From Sarcodiotheca gaudichaudii (lineage: Eukaryota; Rhodophyta; Florideophyceae; Gigartinales; Solieriaceae): a DNA stretch of 64,000 bases. The notes under the pieces are model-generated. The model was not told the origin of the DNA and made no database searches. It was given only the letters and a program-made list of their open reading frames with translations. The DNA lies in contig JAUKVZ010000004.1 in NCBI GenBank assembly GCA_032355985.1, positions 1 through 64,000 on the forward strand, in the 5' to 3' direction. Positions 50,214 to 57,742 of this stretch are shown here, piece by piece (within the stretch, counting starts at the first letter, position 1; each line of letters begins with the position of its first letter). The translations under genes were made by a program, and so were the position numbers.

Positions 50214-50996
50214 ATGATGAACGAGCCAAGACAGGAAGCATCCCGCCTCGAGCAGATCCTGAGCCGACGAGGATTCCTCCATCTCGGCCTCGCTGCCGGC
50301 GCCGGCGCTCTGGCGGCCGGTTGCGCCTCATCAAGCAGCCATCGCGTGGCGGATCTGCCAGATCCTCGCTGGCCTGAGAATGCCTCTCGTCCAGCCCCGG
50401 GCACGCGCACGCGTCTGGATCGGCCTCTTTCGTCGCTGCAGTCCGAATATCGCTCAGGCGTGACGTACGACGGCGATCTGCCGCACGGCGTCATCGCGCG
50501 ATCCTCCTGGGCGAAGGGTCGACCGATCCCGCGCCGCATGGATCGCCTGCCGGGCGTCAGCCGCATCACGATCCATCACGACGGCATGCCGCCGGTGGCG
50601 CTTCAATCGCAGCGCGATGTCGCGGGGCGGCTGGAAGTGATTCGCGTCTCACATCTTGGCCGCAACTTCGGCGACATCGGCTACCACTACATCATCGATC
50701 CCTCGGGCCGCGTGTGGGAAGGTCGCTCGCTGACCTGGCAGGGCGCACATGTGCGGGCGCAGAACGATTACAACCTCGGCATCCTTGTGCTGGGCAACTT
50801 CGAGCAGCAGCAGCCGACGCGACAATCGCTTGCAAGGCTGGATATGTTCGTGACGCAGCAGATGCATCGTTACGGCGTGCCGCTGCAGCGCGTGCACACG
50901 CATCGCGAGCTTGCATCCACGGCATGCCCGGGCCGAAACCTGCAGGTCTACATGAATCGCACACGCGGCGCCGGCGGCGCGCTGGCGATGGCCTGA
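50214..50996 (+). CDS. Tat/lipoprotein N-acetylmuramoyl-L-alanine amidase
   Basis: The 260-residue protein opens with SRRGFLHLGLAAGAGALAAGC, a twin-arginine signal with a lipobox, so it is probably exported folded and anchored by lipid. Residues 85-245 form an Amidase_2/PGRP domain: ITIHHDG holds the first zinc His, GYHYIIDPSGRVWEGR the core, and THRELASTACPGRNL the second His and the Cys, spaced as in T7 lysozyme (His122, Cys130). It cuts the bond between MurNAc and L-Ala in peptidoglycan. It lies 202 bases after nagZ on the same strand and fits the cluster's theme, perhaps with its own promoter. The first Met is followed by another. Confidence 0.92.
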   Translation: MMNEPRQEASRLEQILSRRGFLHLGLAAGAGALAAGCASSSSHRVADLPDPRWPENASRPAPGTRTRLDRPLSSLQSEYRSGVTYDGDLPHGVIARSSWAKGRPIPRRMDRLPGVSRITIHHDGMPPVALQSQRDVAGRLEVIRVSHLGRNFGDIGYHYIIDPSGRVWEGRSLTWQGAHVRAQNDYNLGILVLGNFEQQQPTRQSLARLDMFVTQQMHRYGVPLQRVHTHRELASTACPGRNLQVYMNRTRGAGGALAMA

Positions 50997-51025
50997 ACAC
51001 CGATCACATCGGATCAAAACGAAAA

Positions 51026-51057
51026 AAGCCGACGATCCATCGCGTGATCGCCGGCTT
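51026..51057 (-). terminator. Rho-independent terminator at the end of the PPP-fold gene
   Basis: On the minus strand a GC-rich hairpin (stem AAGCCG-GCGATC against its complement with one mismatch; loop of 8) runs into TTTTTT, 30 bases past the stop of the gene at 51087. On the plus strand it has a weaker T run and may also stop the amidase transcript. Confidence 0.8.
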
Positions 51058-51086
51058 CGTTGCGTTTCGGTTTTCTTCAGCGAGCG

Positions 51087-52208
51087 TCAGTTGTTCGAAT
51101 CGTCTTCGTCCTGCTCTGCGCCCGGCAGTGGATTCGTTCCGCCGAAGATGAGCGTGGCGCCCGCTTCAAACGCGCGAAAGTCGCCGTCCGTCACTTCAAG
51201 CGCCACCATATTCTCGCGCTCGTATCGCTTGGGAATGCGGCTTTCCACGTACACGAGCCGATTGCGACGCGTGACGGCTTCCTGGTATCGCGTGCGCCCG
51301 ATGATCATCATCGGAATGCCCATTGACTCGAGCACTTCCTTGACCACGAAATCCAACTGACCGTCGGGAATGGTGAGCGGACCGCTCCACCAGATGGGGC
51401 TCTGCATATCAAGCCGCGGCTCGAGGTACAGCCCCTTGCTGGCGATGTCATTGCGCATGCGCTGATTGATCTCAACCGGGTGCAGATCCTTGTACTCCGG
51501 GCTGATGCCGCTGTGCGAGTAGATGGCGCCATCGATGCGCACGACTGAGTTGCGCGAGCGCAGCCAGTCGCCCAGTTTCGTGCCGGGCTTGATCGTGTCA
51601 AAGAACTCGGCGGCGCCGGGCATCACCGTGAAGTCAAACTGATCGCGAAATCGCTTGACGTAAAACTCTTTCTTCTCAATGTCGTTGGCGTCGAGGAATG
51701 CCTCGTACTCTTCGAGATTGCGATCGAGCAATTCCTGACGGCGCTCCTCGGCGTCGTCACTGGCGAATCGCGCATATGCATCGGCGTTGAGCTGTGTCGG
51801 CTGATTGAGCAGCACGAGATACTCGGTCACACCGAGCAGCACATGCACTGCGCCGCCCGCGGCCGCGGCCTGCTTTTCGAGATCCATCATGTATCGAGCG
51901 GCCTCGTCGACATATTCGGATCGCCCGAACACATTGCCGAGTTGAACAAGGTGCGTCTCGCCGCCGATCCACTCGCCGTGCTCATTGACGACCTGAACCT
52001 CTTCGAGAAGCAGCTTCAGCCGCTCGACCTCGCCATTGACGCGGCTCACAACGACCACGCGCTCGACGCCGTCGAACTCACATGGAATCACTTCGCCGGT
52101 GTAAGCGCCTGCGTTCGGATCCGGCTGACCCGCCTGCGCGCTCTGGAGTCCGATCAATGAAACACACAGGGCGACGCCCAGCGCGATCGCTCGTCTCACA
52201 TGCACCAC
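51087..52208 (-). CDS. Secreted calcineurin/PPP-fold protein with metal ligands replaced
   Basis: The GTG at 52208 follows AAAGGAG by 7 bases; the 373-residue protein has a signal peptide (VALCVSLIGLQSAQAG). The frame matches the Shewanella-like PPP family in layout, but the metal motifs are changed: GDxHG is SRVNG (55-59), GDxxDRG is GNVFGRS (91-97), GNHE is GVTE (126-129), and the late GHT is GRT. Only SHSGISPEY keeps its His. It is therefore very unlikely to be a phosphatase, but the frame is long, has good signals and shows no break, so it should be a working pseudo-enzyme, perhaps a binding protein. It ends with a good terminator. Confidence 0.8.
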   Translation of the reverse strand: MVHVRRAIALGVALCVSLIGLQSAQAGQPDPNAGAYTGEVIPCEFDGVERVVVVSRVNGEVERLKLLLEEVQVVNEHGEWIGGETHLVQLGNVFGRSEYVDEAARYMMDLEKQAAAAGGAVHVLLGVTEYLVLLNQPTQLNADAYARFASDDAEERRQELLDRNLEEYEAFLDANDIEKKEFYVKRFRDQFDFTVMPGAAEFFDTIKPGTKLGDWLRSRNSVVRIDGAIYSHSGISPEYKDLHPVEINQRMRNDIASKGLYLEPRLDMQSPIWWSGPLTIPDGQLDFVVKEVLESMGIPMMIIGRTRYQEAVTRRNRLVYVESRIPKRYERENMVALEVTDGDFRAFEAGATLIFGGTNPLPGAEQDEDDSNN

Positions 52209-52272
52209 CTGAGATCTCCTTTCGATCCAATCTCACCACCGCCCGGCGCCGGCACATGTGTCGGCGAGGGCC

Positions 52273-53247
52273 TCAGTTCTCTTCGGGTCGCTCGGCGTCT
52301 ATGTTGACTTCCGAGTGGCCGCTCTCGCCGTCCTGCTCGATTTTCCAGAGCCTGACCGAACTGGCCACCACCGATTGAGCCTCAACACCCATCTGCGTAT
52401 CGAATGCCACACCCACCGCCTGGTCCGTTTCATACCGCTCGGCGCGACCCAGGTTGACGTCCCATTCATAGCGATAGGTGATCAGGTCTTCCAATTTCAG
52501 CGCCGGCGAGCCATCGAACTGCACCTGTCCCAGCTCATCCGTCGCCATCGCTCCAGCGCCGGAGATCGTCGCAAGATCATCCTTCATGCCATCGAGCGTC
52601 CAGGTGATCATCACGTCGTTGCCGGCCGCGCTTCCGACGCGTTCAAACTTCTGCTGCTGCCATTGCTCGCCCGTTCGCCGGACGGGAACCTCAGGCGAAG
52701 CGCTCCAGATCGCTTCCATGACTGTCTGGATCCACTTGTCATTGAAGAAGACGTCGATCTCTTTGGCGGCGCGTCCTGCGGCTGCGGGATTTCCGTAGCC
52801 GCGAATGGCTTCGATAGACATGAGTTCGCCGTTGGGCGCCAGAAGCACATCCACTTCGCCCGCGACATAACTGGCGAGCGCCGCGGCGCGGGATGAACTC
52901 TCGTCATGCGTCGCGTTATCGGCGCTATCGAACTGAAATGGCTCGCCTTCCGGCGGCGTGACGTTCATTTTCACGCGATCGATCACCAGCCGCACGCGCG
53001 CTTCGCCCGTCGGCAATACCTCGATGGTCTCGACCGTGATATCGCGCTCCATCTCCGCGACGAGCCGGCGCGTGTCGCTGATGAGCGGAATGATGCGTGT
53101 TTGATCGACGTGCAGTTGATGCCGGTACGACGTCTGCTTCTGCGCGTCATAGCGCGGCGAGAGATCCACCACATCCTGCGCACGGGCAGCGCCTGACGCC
53201 GCCACGGCCAATACACCGGCCGCCATGATCATCTTTGTGCTGTTCAT
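52273..53247 (-). CDS. Secreted protein of unknown function
   Basis: GGGAG sits 7 bases before the ATG at 53247 (another ATG lies 3 bases earlier); 324 residues follow with a signal peptide (MIMAAGVLAVAASGAARAQ). The mature protein is mostly beta: QTSYRHQLHVDQTRIIPLISDTRRLVAEMERDITVETI, GEARVRLVIDRVKM and ending in SVRLWKIEQDGESG, like secreted planctomycete proteins of the DUF6263 kind (repeat strands of a beta-sandwich). A middle helix has AKEIDVFFNDKWIQTVMEAIW. No catalytic motif is seen. It is 64 bases upstream of the PPP-fold gene on the same strand, so the two may be co-transcribed and the products may meet outside the membrane. Confidence 0.75.
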   Translation of the reverse strand: MNSTKMIMAAGVLAVAASGAARAQDVVDLSPRYDAQKQTSYRHQLHVDQTRIIPLISDTRRLVAEMERDITVETIEVLPTGEARVRLVIDRVKMNVTPPEGEPFQFDSADNATHDESSSRAAALASYVAGEVDVLLAPNGELMSIEAIRGYGNPAAAGRAAKEIDVFFNDKWIQTVMEAIWSASPEVPVRRTGEQWQQQKFERVGSAAGNDVMITWTLDGMKDDLATISGAGAMATDELGQVQFDGSPALKLEDLITYRYEWDVNLGRAERYETDQAVGVAFDTQMGVEAQSVVASSVRLWKIEQDGESGHSEVNIDAERPEEN

Positions 53248-53330
53248 CATCCGACTCCCACCTCGATGCATGTACGCATACGGCCTCGAATGGATGCAAA
53301 TCATTCGCCGGGGACGCTTCCTGCGCGTGA

Positions 53331-53705
53331 TTATCGACCCAGATAGTGATTCGGCACGTCGCCATGGTCGGCGCGGATGACGGATCGAATGCCCCCGCGG
53401 CCTCGCCAGCGCGTGATCACCTGCAGCCAGGCAGGCGACATCTTGCTTACGAGATCATCGCGAATGCGGTTCGTGACAGCCTCGTAGTAGATCCCCTCAT
53501 TGCGGAAGGACTGGAAATAGAGCTTCAGCGATTTGAGCTCCACGCATGTGCCCCCCGGCGCCGGCTGGAATCGCAGGGCGATCTCGCCGAAATCCGGATG
53601 GCCCGTCACCGGGCAGACGGACGTGAATTCCTCGTTGACGTGCTCGATCACGTATGGCGCGTCGGACGGGCTGGGGAAGACTTCAATGAGCGAAGCGTCG
53701 GGCAT
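53331..53705 (-). CDS. queF: NADPH-dependent 7-cyano-7-deazaguanine reductase
   Basis: The 124-residue enzyme is a short (unimodular) QueF that reduces preQ0 to preQ1 in queuosine synthesis. Cys31 in TSVCPVTGHPDFG is the nucleophile and Asp38 lies seven residues on, as in B. subtilis QueF; ELKSLKLYFQSFRNEG is the family ESK-type motif, here with Leu in place of Ser, and the C-terminal RGRGGIRS is normal. No queC, queD or queE adjoins. It stands between two secreted-protein genes on the same strand. Confidence 0.94.
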   Translation of the reverse strand: MPDASLIEVFPSPSDAPYVIEHVNEEFTSVCPVTGHPDFGEIALRFQPAPGGTCVELKSLKLYFQSFRNEGIYYEAVTNRIRDDLVSKMSPAWLQVITRWRGRGGIRSVIRADHGDVPNHYLGR

Positions 53706-53771
53706 GGATCGTCGGCCTTTCTGTGGAAGGCTCGATGATACTCCGGTCAGCGATGGTGCAGCTCTCGAGGC

Positions 53772-54782
53772 TCAGCCGTAGCGACTGAGCAGCTCGACGA
53801 TGCGCGGCTGATCGCGCTTGATCTGGAGGCTTCGGCGCAGCGCCCGCACGGCGTCCTTGCGCGCCGCCAGATCCTGCCGCTCGCTGAGAATGTACTCATT
53901 CAGCAGACAGACGCCGACGCCGTTGAGCGCCGGATAGTGATCCGGATCCAGTTGCACAGCTTCTTCAAATGCGTCCAGCGCCGCGTCGAGTTCATTGAGC
54001 CTGAAGTGGGCGTATCCCAGTCGCTCGTACGCCGCGGCGGACGGGCTCAGTCGCACGAGCTGATCGAGCGTGTTGAGCATCTCGCGATAGCGTCGCGCCT
54101 TGCCGAGACTGTCAGCGAGATTGAGCAGCAGATCGGGGGTGAGCTCCATCAACTCAGCCGCCGCCTGATATTCACGCACGGCGTCGTTGTGCCTGCCGAT
54201 CGCTGAGTACACGGCGCCGAGAATCTCGCGCGCCACCGGCGATCGCGTGTCAAGCTCCACGGCGTGCTGCGCGTAGAAGAGCGCCTGTCTCGGCTCGCCG
54301 ATCTGCAGGTACGCCGTCGCAAGACTTAGATTCGCATTGAAGTCGTCCGGCCGGATGGAAAGGGCTCGCACGTAGGCGCGAATCGCCTCGGACAATCGGT
54401 TGAGAATCTGCAGCACGCGCCCGTGATTGAACTGCGCGTCGAAGTTTTTTGGTTCAAGCTCGGTCGCCCTGCGATATCCGACTTCCGCGGCCGAATACTC
54501 GCCGCGCTCGCTGTAGACGTCCGCCATGCCCATGTAGGCCGGCGTGAGTGTGGGATTTTCCTCGATCGCCAGGATGAACTGCTGCAGCGCCTCGTCGAGC
54601 CGTCCTTCACTCATGAGGGACTCGCCGACGTTCACGTGCGAATGGGCACGGACACCGGCTCGCTCTGTGCGCGCCTGGTGCGCCGTCTGGCAGCCGACCG
54701 TCGCCAGCGTCGCGCATGCGATCAGCGCGATGGCGAAGGAGGTTGCGAAGGTCTGTCGTTGTTGACGACTCGTGTGATTCAT
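53772..54782 (-). CDS. TPR-repeat lipoprotein
   Basis: The 336-residue protein has a lipoprotein signal, ALIACATLATVGC (Cys at about 31), then about seven TPR units (for example NFDAQFNHGRVLQILNRLSEAIRAY, then DFNANLSLATAYLQIGEPRQAL and SAAAYERLGYAHFRLNELDAALDAFEEA). Such proteins assemble complexes at the envelope, as PilF/BamD-like members do. No pilus gene is near. The divergent partner is not evident; the nfo start is 23 bases upstream. Confidence 0.88.
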   Translation of the reverse strand: MNHTSRQQRQTFATSFAIALIACATLATVGCQTAHQARTERAGVRAHSHVNVGESLMSEGRLDEALQQFILAIEENPTLTPAYMGMADVYSERGEYSAAEVGYRRATELEPKNFDAQFNHGRVLQILNRLSEAIRAYVRALSIRPDDFNANLSLATAYLQIGEPRQALFYAQHAVELDTRSPVAREILGAVYSAIGRHNDAVREYQAAAELMELTPDLLLNLADSLGKARRYREMLNTLDQLVRLSPSAAAYERLGYAHFRLNELDAALDAFEEAVQLDPDHYPALNGVGVCLLNEYILSERQDLAARKDAVRALRRSLQIKRDQPRIVELLSRYG

Positions 54783-54804
54783 GCGCCCCGGATCCTGAAC
54801 GACA

Positions 54805-55731
54805 TTATGCGCCAGCTTTCACGCGGCGTCTCGACTGCACCGCGCCTCGGCCGCCGGAACCCTTGCGGACCTTGCGCAGACGCCGAAGATTCAGCGTGTC
54901 CAGCGGAGTACCTTTCGGCGTTTCGCCCTTCGGCGTTTCCATGATTTTCGGAACCATCTCCAAATCCGGATGGTTCATGATCGCCGTGAAGGCCGGCATC
55001 CCGACCTTGCCCTTGCCGATGTGCTCGTGCCGATCCTTGCGGCTGTCAAAGTCGCACTTGCTGTCGTTGAGATGCAGCACGCGGACGCGATCAAGGCCGC
55101 AGATATGATCGAGTTCCTTCAGCACGGCCTTCGTTCCCGCTTCCGTCCGGATGTCATATCCACCGGCCAGCGCGTGGCATGTGTCGATGCAAAAACCAAC
55201 GCGTCCCTCAACGTCCGGCCCCGCCTCGTTATGAATACGCTCGGCCAGGTCGGCAAGTTCTTCGAAGGTGCGTCCGAGCGTGGAGCCTCCGCCGGCGGTG
55301 TTCTCAAGGCAGAGCGTGACATTGGCGCCGCGGGTCTCGCGAAAGATCTTCTTGTACGCCTTTGCGATGCGCGTGAGCCCGGCATCCGTCCCGCTGCCCG
55401 TGTGAGCGCCGGGATGGCTGACGAGGTAGGGGATGCTCAGTCGCTGACAGCGCTCGATTTCCTCGCGCATCATGGCGGTGGATTTCTTCCAGAGCTCGTC
55501 ATCAGGGCTGGCGAGATTGATCAGGTAGCTGTCGTGGGAGACGGTGCGATCCTCCCAGCCGAGCCGCTTGAGTTCGGCGAGCCACTCATCGGCCGGCTCG
55601 TCCTCCAGCGGCTTGACGCGCCATTGCCGCTGGTTCTTCGTGAATATCTGCACGGTGTCGAGCGTGAGCTTCTCCGCTTCGAGCAGCGCGTTGACGAGAC
55701 CTCCGGCGATGGACAGATGGGAGCCGATCAT
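54805..55731 (-). CDS. nfo: Endonuclease IV
   Basis: The 308-residue AP endonuclease cuts DNA at abasic sites in base-excision repair. It starts MIGSHLSIAGG, and has VSHPGAHTGSG, ENTAGGGSTLGRTFEELADL, FCIDTCHALAGGYD and VLHLNDSKCDFDSRKDRHEHIGKG, which carry the His, Asp and Glu ligands of the three-zinc site. The C-terminal tail of about 30 residues is Arg/Lys-rich (VRKGSGGRGAVQSRRRVKAGA) and longer than usual, maybe for DNA binding. The TPR lipoprotein follows 22 bases downstream on the same strand. Confidence 0.95.
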   Translation of the reverse strand: MIGSHLSIAGGLVNALLEAEKLTLDTVQIFTKNQRQWRVKPLEDEPADEWLAELKRLGWEDRTVSHDSYLINLASPDDELWKKSTAMMREEIERCQRLSIPYLVSHPGAHTGSGTDAGLTRIAKAYKKIFRETRGANVTLCLENTAGGGSTLGRTFEELADLAERIHNEAGPDVEGRVGFCIDTCHALAGGYDIRTEAGTKAVLKELDHICGLDRVRVLHLNDSKCDFDSRKDRHEHIGKGKVGMPAFTAIMNHPDLEMVPKIMETPKGETPKGTPLDTLNLRRLRKVRKGSGGRGAVQSRRRVKAGA

Positions 55732-55813
55732 GGATTGATCTTATCGACGTGATGCGCTTCCGCGCGCCGGCCCCGGCTTTCGGCCCGGCGTCCCGCTTCG
55801 TACCCTTTCCGTC

Positions 55814-57196
55814 ATGCTTGCACGACTCGGTGAACGCATCGCCCGCATCTTCCGGGCGACCGCCCCGGATCCCTTCGTCATCGCAATTCTGCTGACGGCG
55901 TTGACGTTCATCCTGGCGATCACCATCGCCGGCGCTCGTCCTGCTGAACTTGTCGGCTACTGGTCCTCAGATTCGGGCGTGTGGCGATTCCTGGGTTTCG
56001 GGATGCAGATGTGCCTGATTCTCGTGACGGGCCATGCGCTTGCCAGCAGCCCGCCGGTGGCGCGATTTCTGTCGAGGATTGCGAGCACGCCGCGCACCGG
56101 CGCTCAGGCCGCGGCGATGGTCGCGCTGGTCACATGCCTCTTTGCGCTTCTGAACTGGGGACTGGGATTGATCGCCGGCGGCCTGCTTGCCCGGCGCGTC
56201 GGCGTCAGCATGGAGAAGCGCGGCGTCAAGGCGCACTATCCGCTGCTGGCCGCCGCGGGCTATGCGGGATTTCTCGTCTGGCATGGCGGCTTTTCCGGCA
56301 CGGCGCCGCTGAAGGTTTCGACTGACAAGGAGATCATCGACATCTTCGGCGCCGAACCGCCGATCAGCGCCATGCCTCTGAATGAGACGATCCTCTCGCC
56401 GCTGAACTTCATCGTCACGGGCGGCCTTCTGGTGATCGCGCCCGTCGTCATGGCGCTGCTTGCGCCGAAGAGCGACGGTTTCATCCAGCAGGCGAGCGAG
56501 TTCGTGCGGCTTGAGGAGGCGGACGTCTCGAAGGAGAAGTCGCAGAAATCGGCGCTGCCGCGCCTTCTTGAAGACACGCCCATCGTCACACTGCTGCTGG
56601 TCGCGCTGATCGGCGTGTGGGCCTGGACGTACTACTTCCCTGCGGGCCGCCCCTCAGGCGTGCGCAACCTGACGCCCAACACCGTCAATCTGACCATGCT
56701 GATGCTGGGCCTGATTCTGCATGGCACGCCGGCGCGATATGTCCGCGCCGTTGACGATGCGGTGCGTGGATGCGGCGGGATCATCCTTCAGTTCCCGCTC
56801 TACGCAGGCATCATGGGCATGATGCATGAGTCGGGACTCACGAAGATCATCGCTGATCAGTTCATCGCGCTGGGCGGGGGCAGCGAAGCGGGGCTTTCGA
56901 TCACGACGTTTCTCTCGGCCGGGCTGGTCAATCTGTTCGTGCCATCAGGTGGCGGCCAATGGGCCATTCAGGGGCCGATCGCCATGCAGGCCGCGGTGGA
57001 TGCGGGCGTCGCCAACCCTGCGAAACTGGTCATGGCGGTGGCGTATGGGGATGAATGGACGAACATGCTTCAGCCTTTCTGGGCGCTGCCGCTGCTGGGC
57101 ATCACATGCGTCAAGGCGCGGGATATCGTTGGGTACACGGCTGTGCTGATGGTGATCGCGGGTGTGTGGATGATGCTCTGCCTCGCGTTTCTCTAG
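55814..57196 (+). CDS. AtoE-type short-chain fatty acid transporter
   Basis: The 460-residue membrane protein has about ten TM helices. FRATAPDPFVIAILLTALTFILA is the usual AtoE opening, followed by FGMQMCLILVTGHALA, LNWGLGLIAGGLLAR, HGGFSGTAPL and the closing FVPSGGGQWAIQGPI, all family motifs. AtoE of E. coli imports short-chain fatty acids such as butyrate and acetoacetate. No ato catabolic genes are nearby, so the substrate is open. The start lacks a clear ribosome site. The alkyltransferase gene begins 24 bases downstream. Confidence 0.9.
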   Translation: MLARLGERIARIFRATAPDPFVIAILLTALTFILAITIAGARPAELVGYWSSDSGVWRFLGFGMQMCLILVTGHALASSPPVARFLSRIASTPRTGAQAAAMVALVTCLFALLNWGLGLIAGGLLARRVGVSMEKRGVKAHYPLLAAAGYAGFLVWHGGFSGTAPLKVSTDKEIIDIFGAEPPISAMPLNETILSPLNFIVTGGLLVIAPVVMALLAPKSDGFIQQASEFVRLEEADVSKEKSQKSALPRLLEDTPIVTLLLVALIGVWAWTYYFPAGRPSGVRNLTPNTVNLTMLMLGLILHGTPARYVRAVDDAVRGCGGIILQFPLYAGIMGMMHESGLTKIIADQFIALGGGSEAGLSITTFLSAGLVNLFVPSGGGQWAIQGPIAMQAAVDAGVANPAKLVMAVAYGDEWTNMLQPFWALPLLGITCVKARDIVGYTAVLMVIAGVWMMLCLAFL

Positions 57197-57220
57197 TCGG
57201 CCGCACGAAGGAGAAGGTCC

Positions 57221-57742
57221 ATGAACGCCACTGCCGCCGAGTTTGTTGAAACGAAGCTGGGTGTATTGCGCATCGATTCGCGCGGCCGGACCATCGTCGG
57301 CGTGTCATTCGAGGAGTTGTCGCCGGAAGCGCTCGGCCCGCTGGCTCCGTGCGCCGCCGGATCGATGACGGATGCGGCGCGGCAGCTGCGCGAGTTCGCC
57401 GCCGGAGAGCGGCGCGACTTTGATCTTGAGCTGGCGCCGGAAGGGACGGACTTTCAGCAGCGCGTGTGGCAGGCGCTGCAGCTGATTCCGTATGGCGAGA
57501 CGATCAGCTACGCGCAGCTTGCCGAACGCATCGATTCGCCGAAGGCTGTGCGCGCGGTCGCCAACGCCTGCGGCGCCAATCCAATACCCATCATCATCCC
57601 GTGCCATCGCATCGTCGGCGCCGATGGAGGACTGGGCGGGTTTTCGTGTGGTGTTGATCGAAAGCGTGCGCTGCTTGCGCTGGAAGGATCGCTGCCGGCG
57701 CAGGAGCGTCAGGCCGGGCTGTTCCCGGCTGCGGCGGGCTGA
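57221..57742 (+). CDS. ogt: Methylated-DNA-protein-cysteine methyltransferase
   Basis: The 173-residue protein follows AAGGAG. The C-terminal DNA-binding domain runs FQQRVWQALQLIPYGETISYAQLAERI, then NPIPIIIPCHRIVGADGGLGGFS; Cys128 of PCHR takes the alkyl group from O6-methylguanine. The N-terminal domain is short. The protein tail of about 20 residues after the domain (GSLPAQERQAGLFPAAAG) is extra. The last 34 bases overlap the end of the convergent PgpH-like gene. Confidence 0.94.
   Translation: MNATAAEFVETKLGVLRIDSRGRTIVGVSFEELSPEALGPLAPCAAGSMTDAARQLREFAAGERRDFDLELAPEGTDFQQRVWQALQLIPYGETISYAQLAERIDSPKAVRAVANACGANPIPIIIPCHRIVGADGGLGGFSCGVDRKRALLALEGSLPAQERQAGLFPAAAG

Noticed and set aside
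50008-50214. Minus-strand frame between nagZ and the amidase with a hydrophobic stretch (MVDVLVLTVAGG)
   Set aside because: No ribosome site, no recognisable domain, and it overlaps the amidase start region; not supported as a gene.
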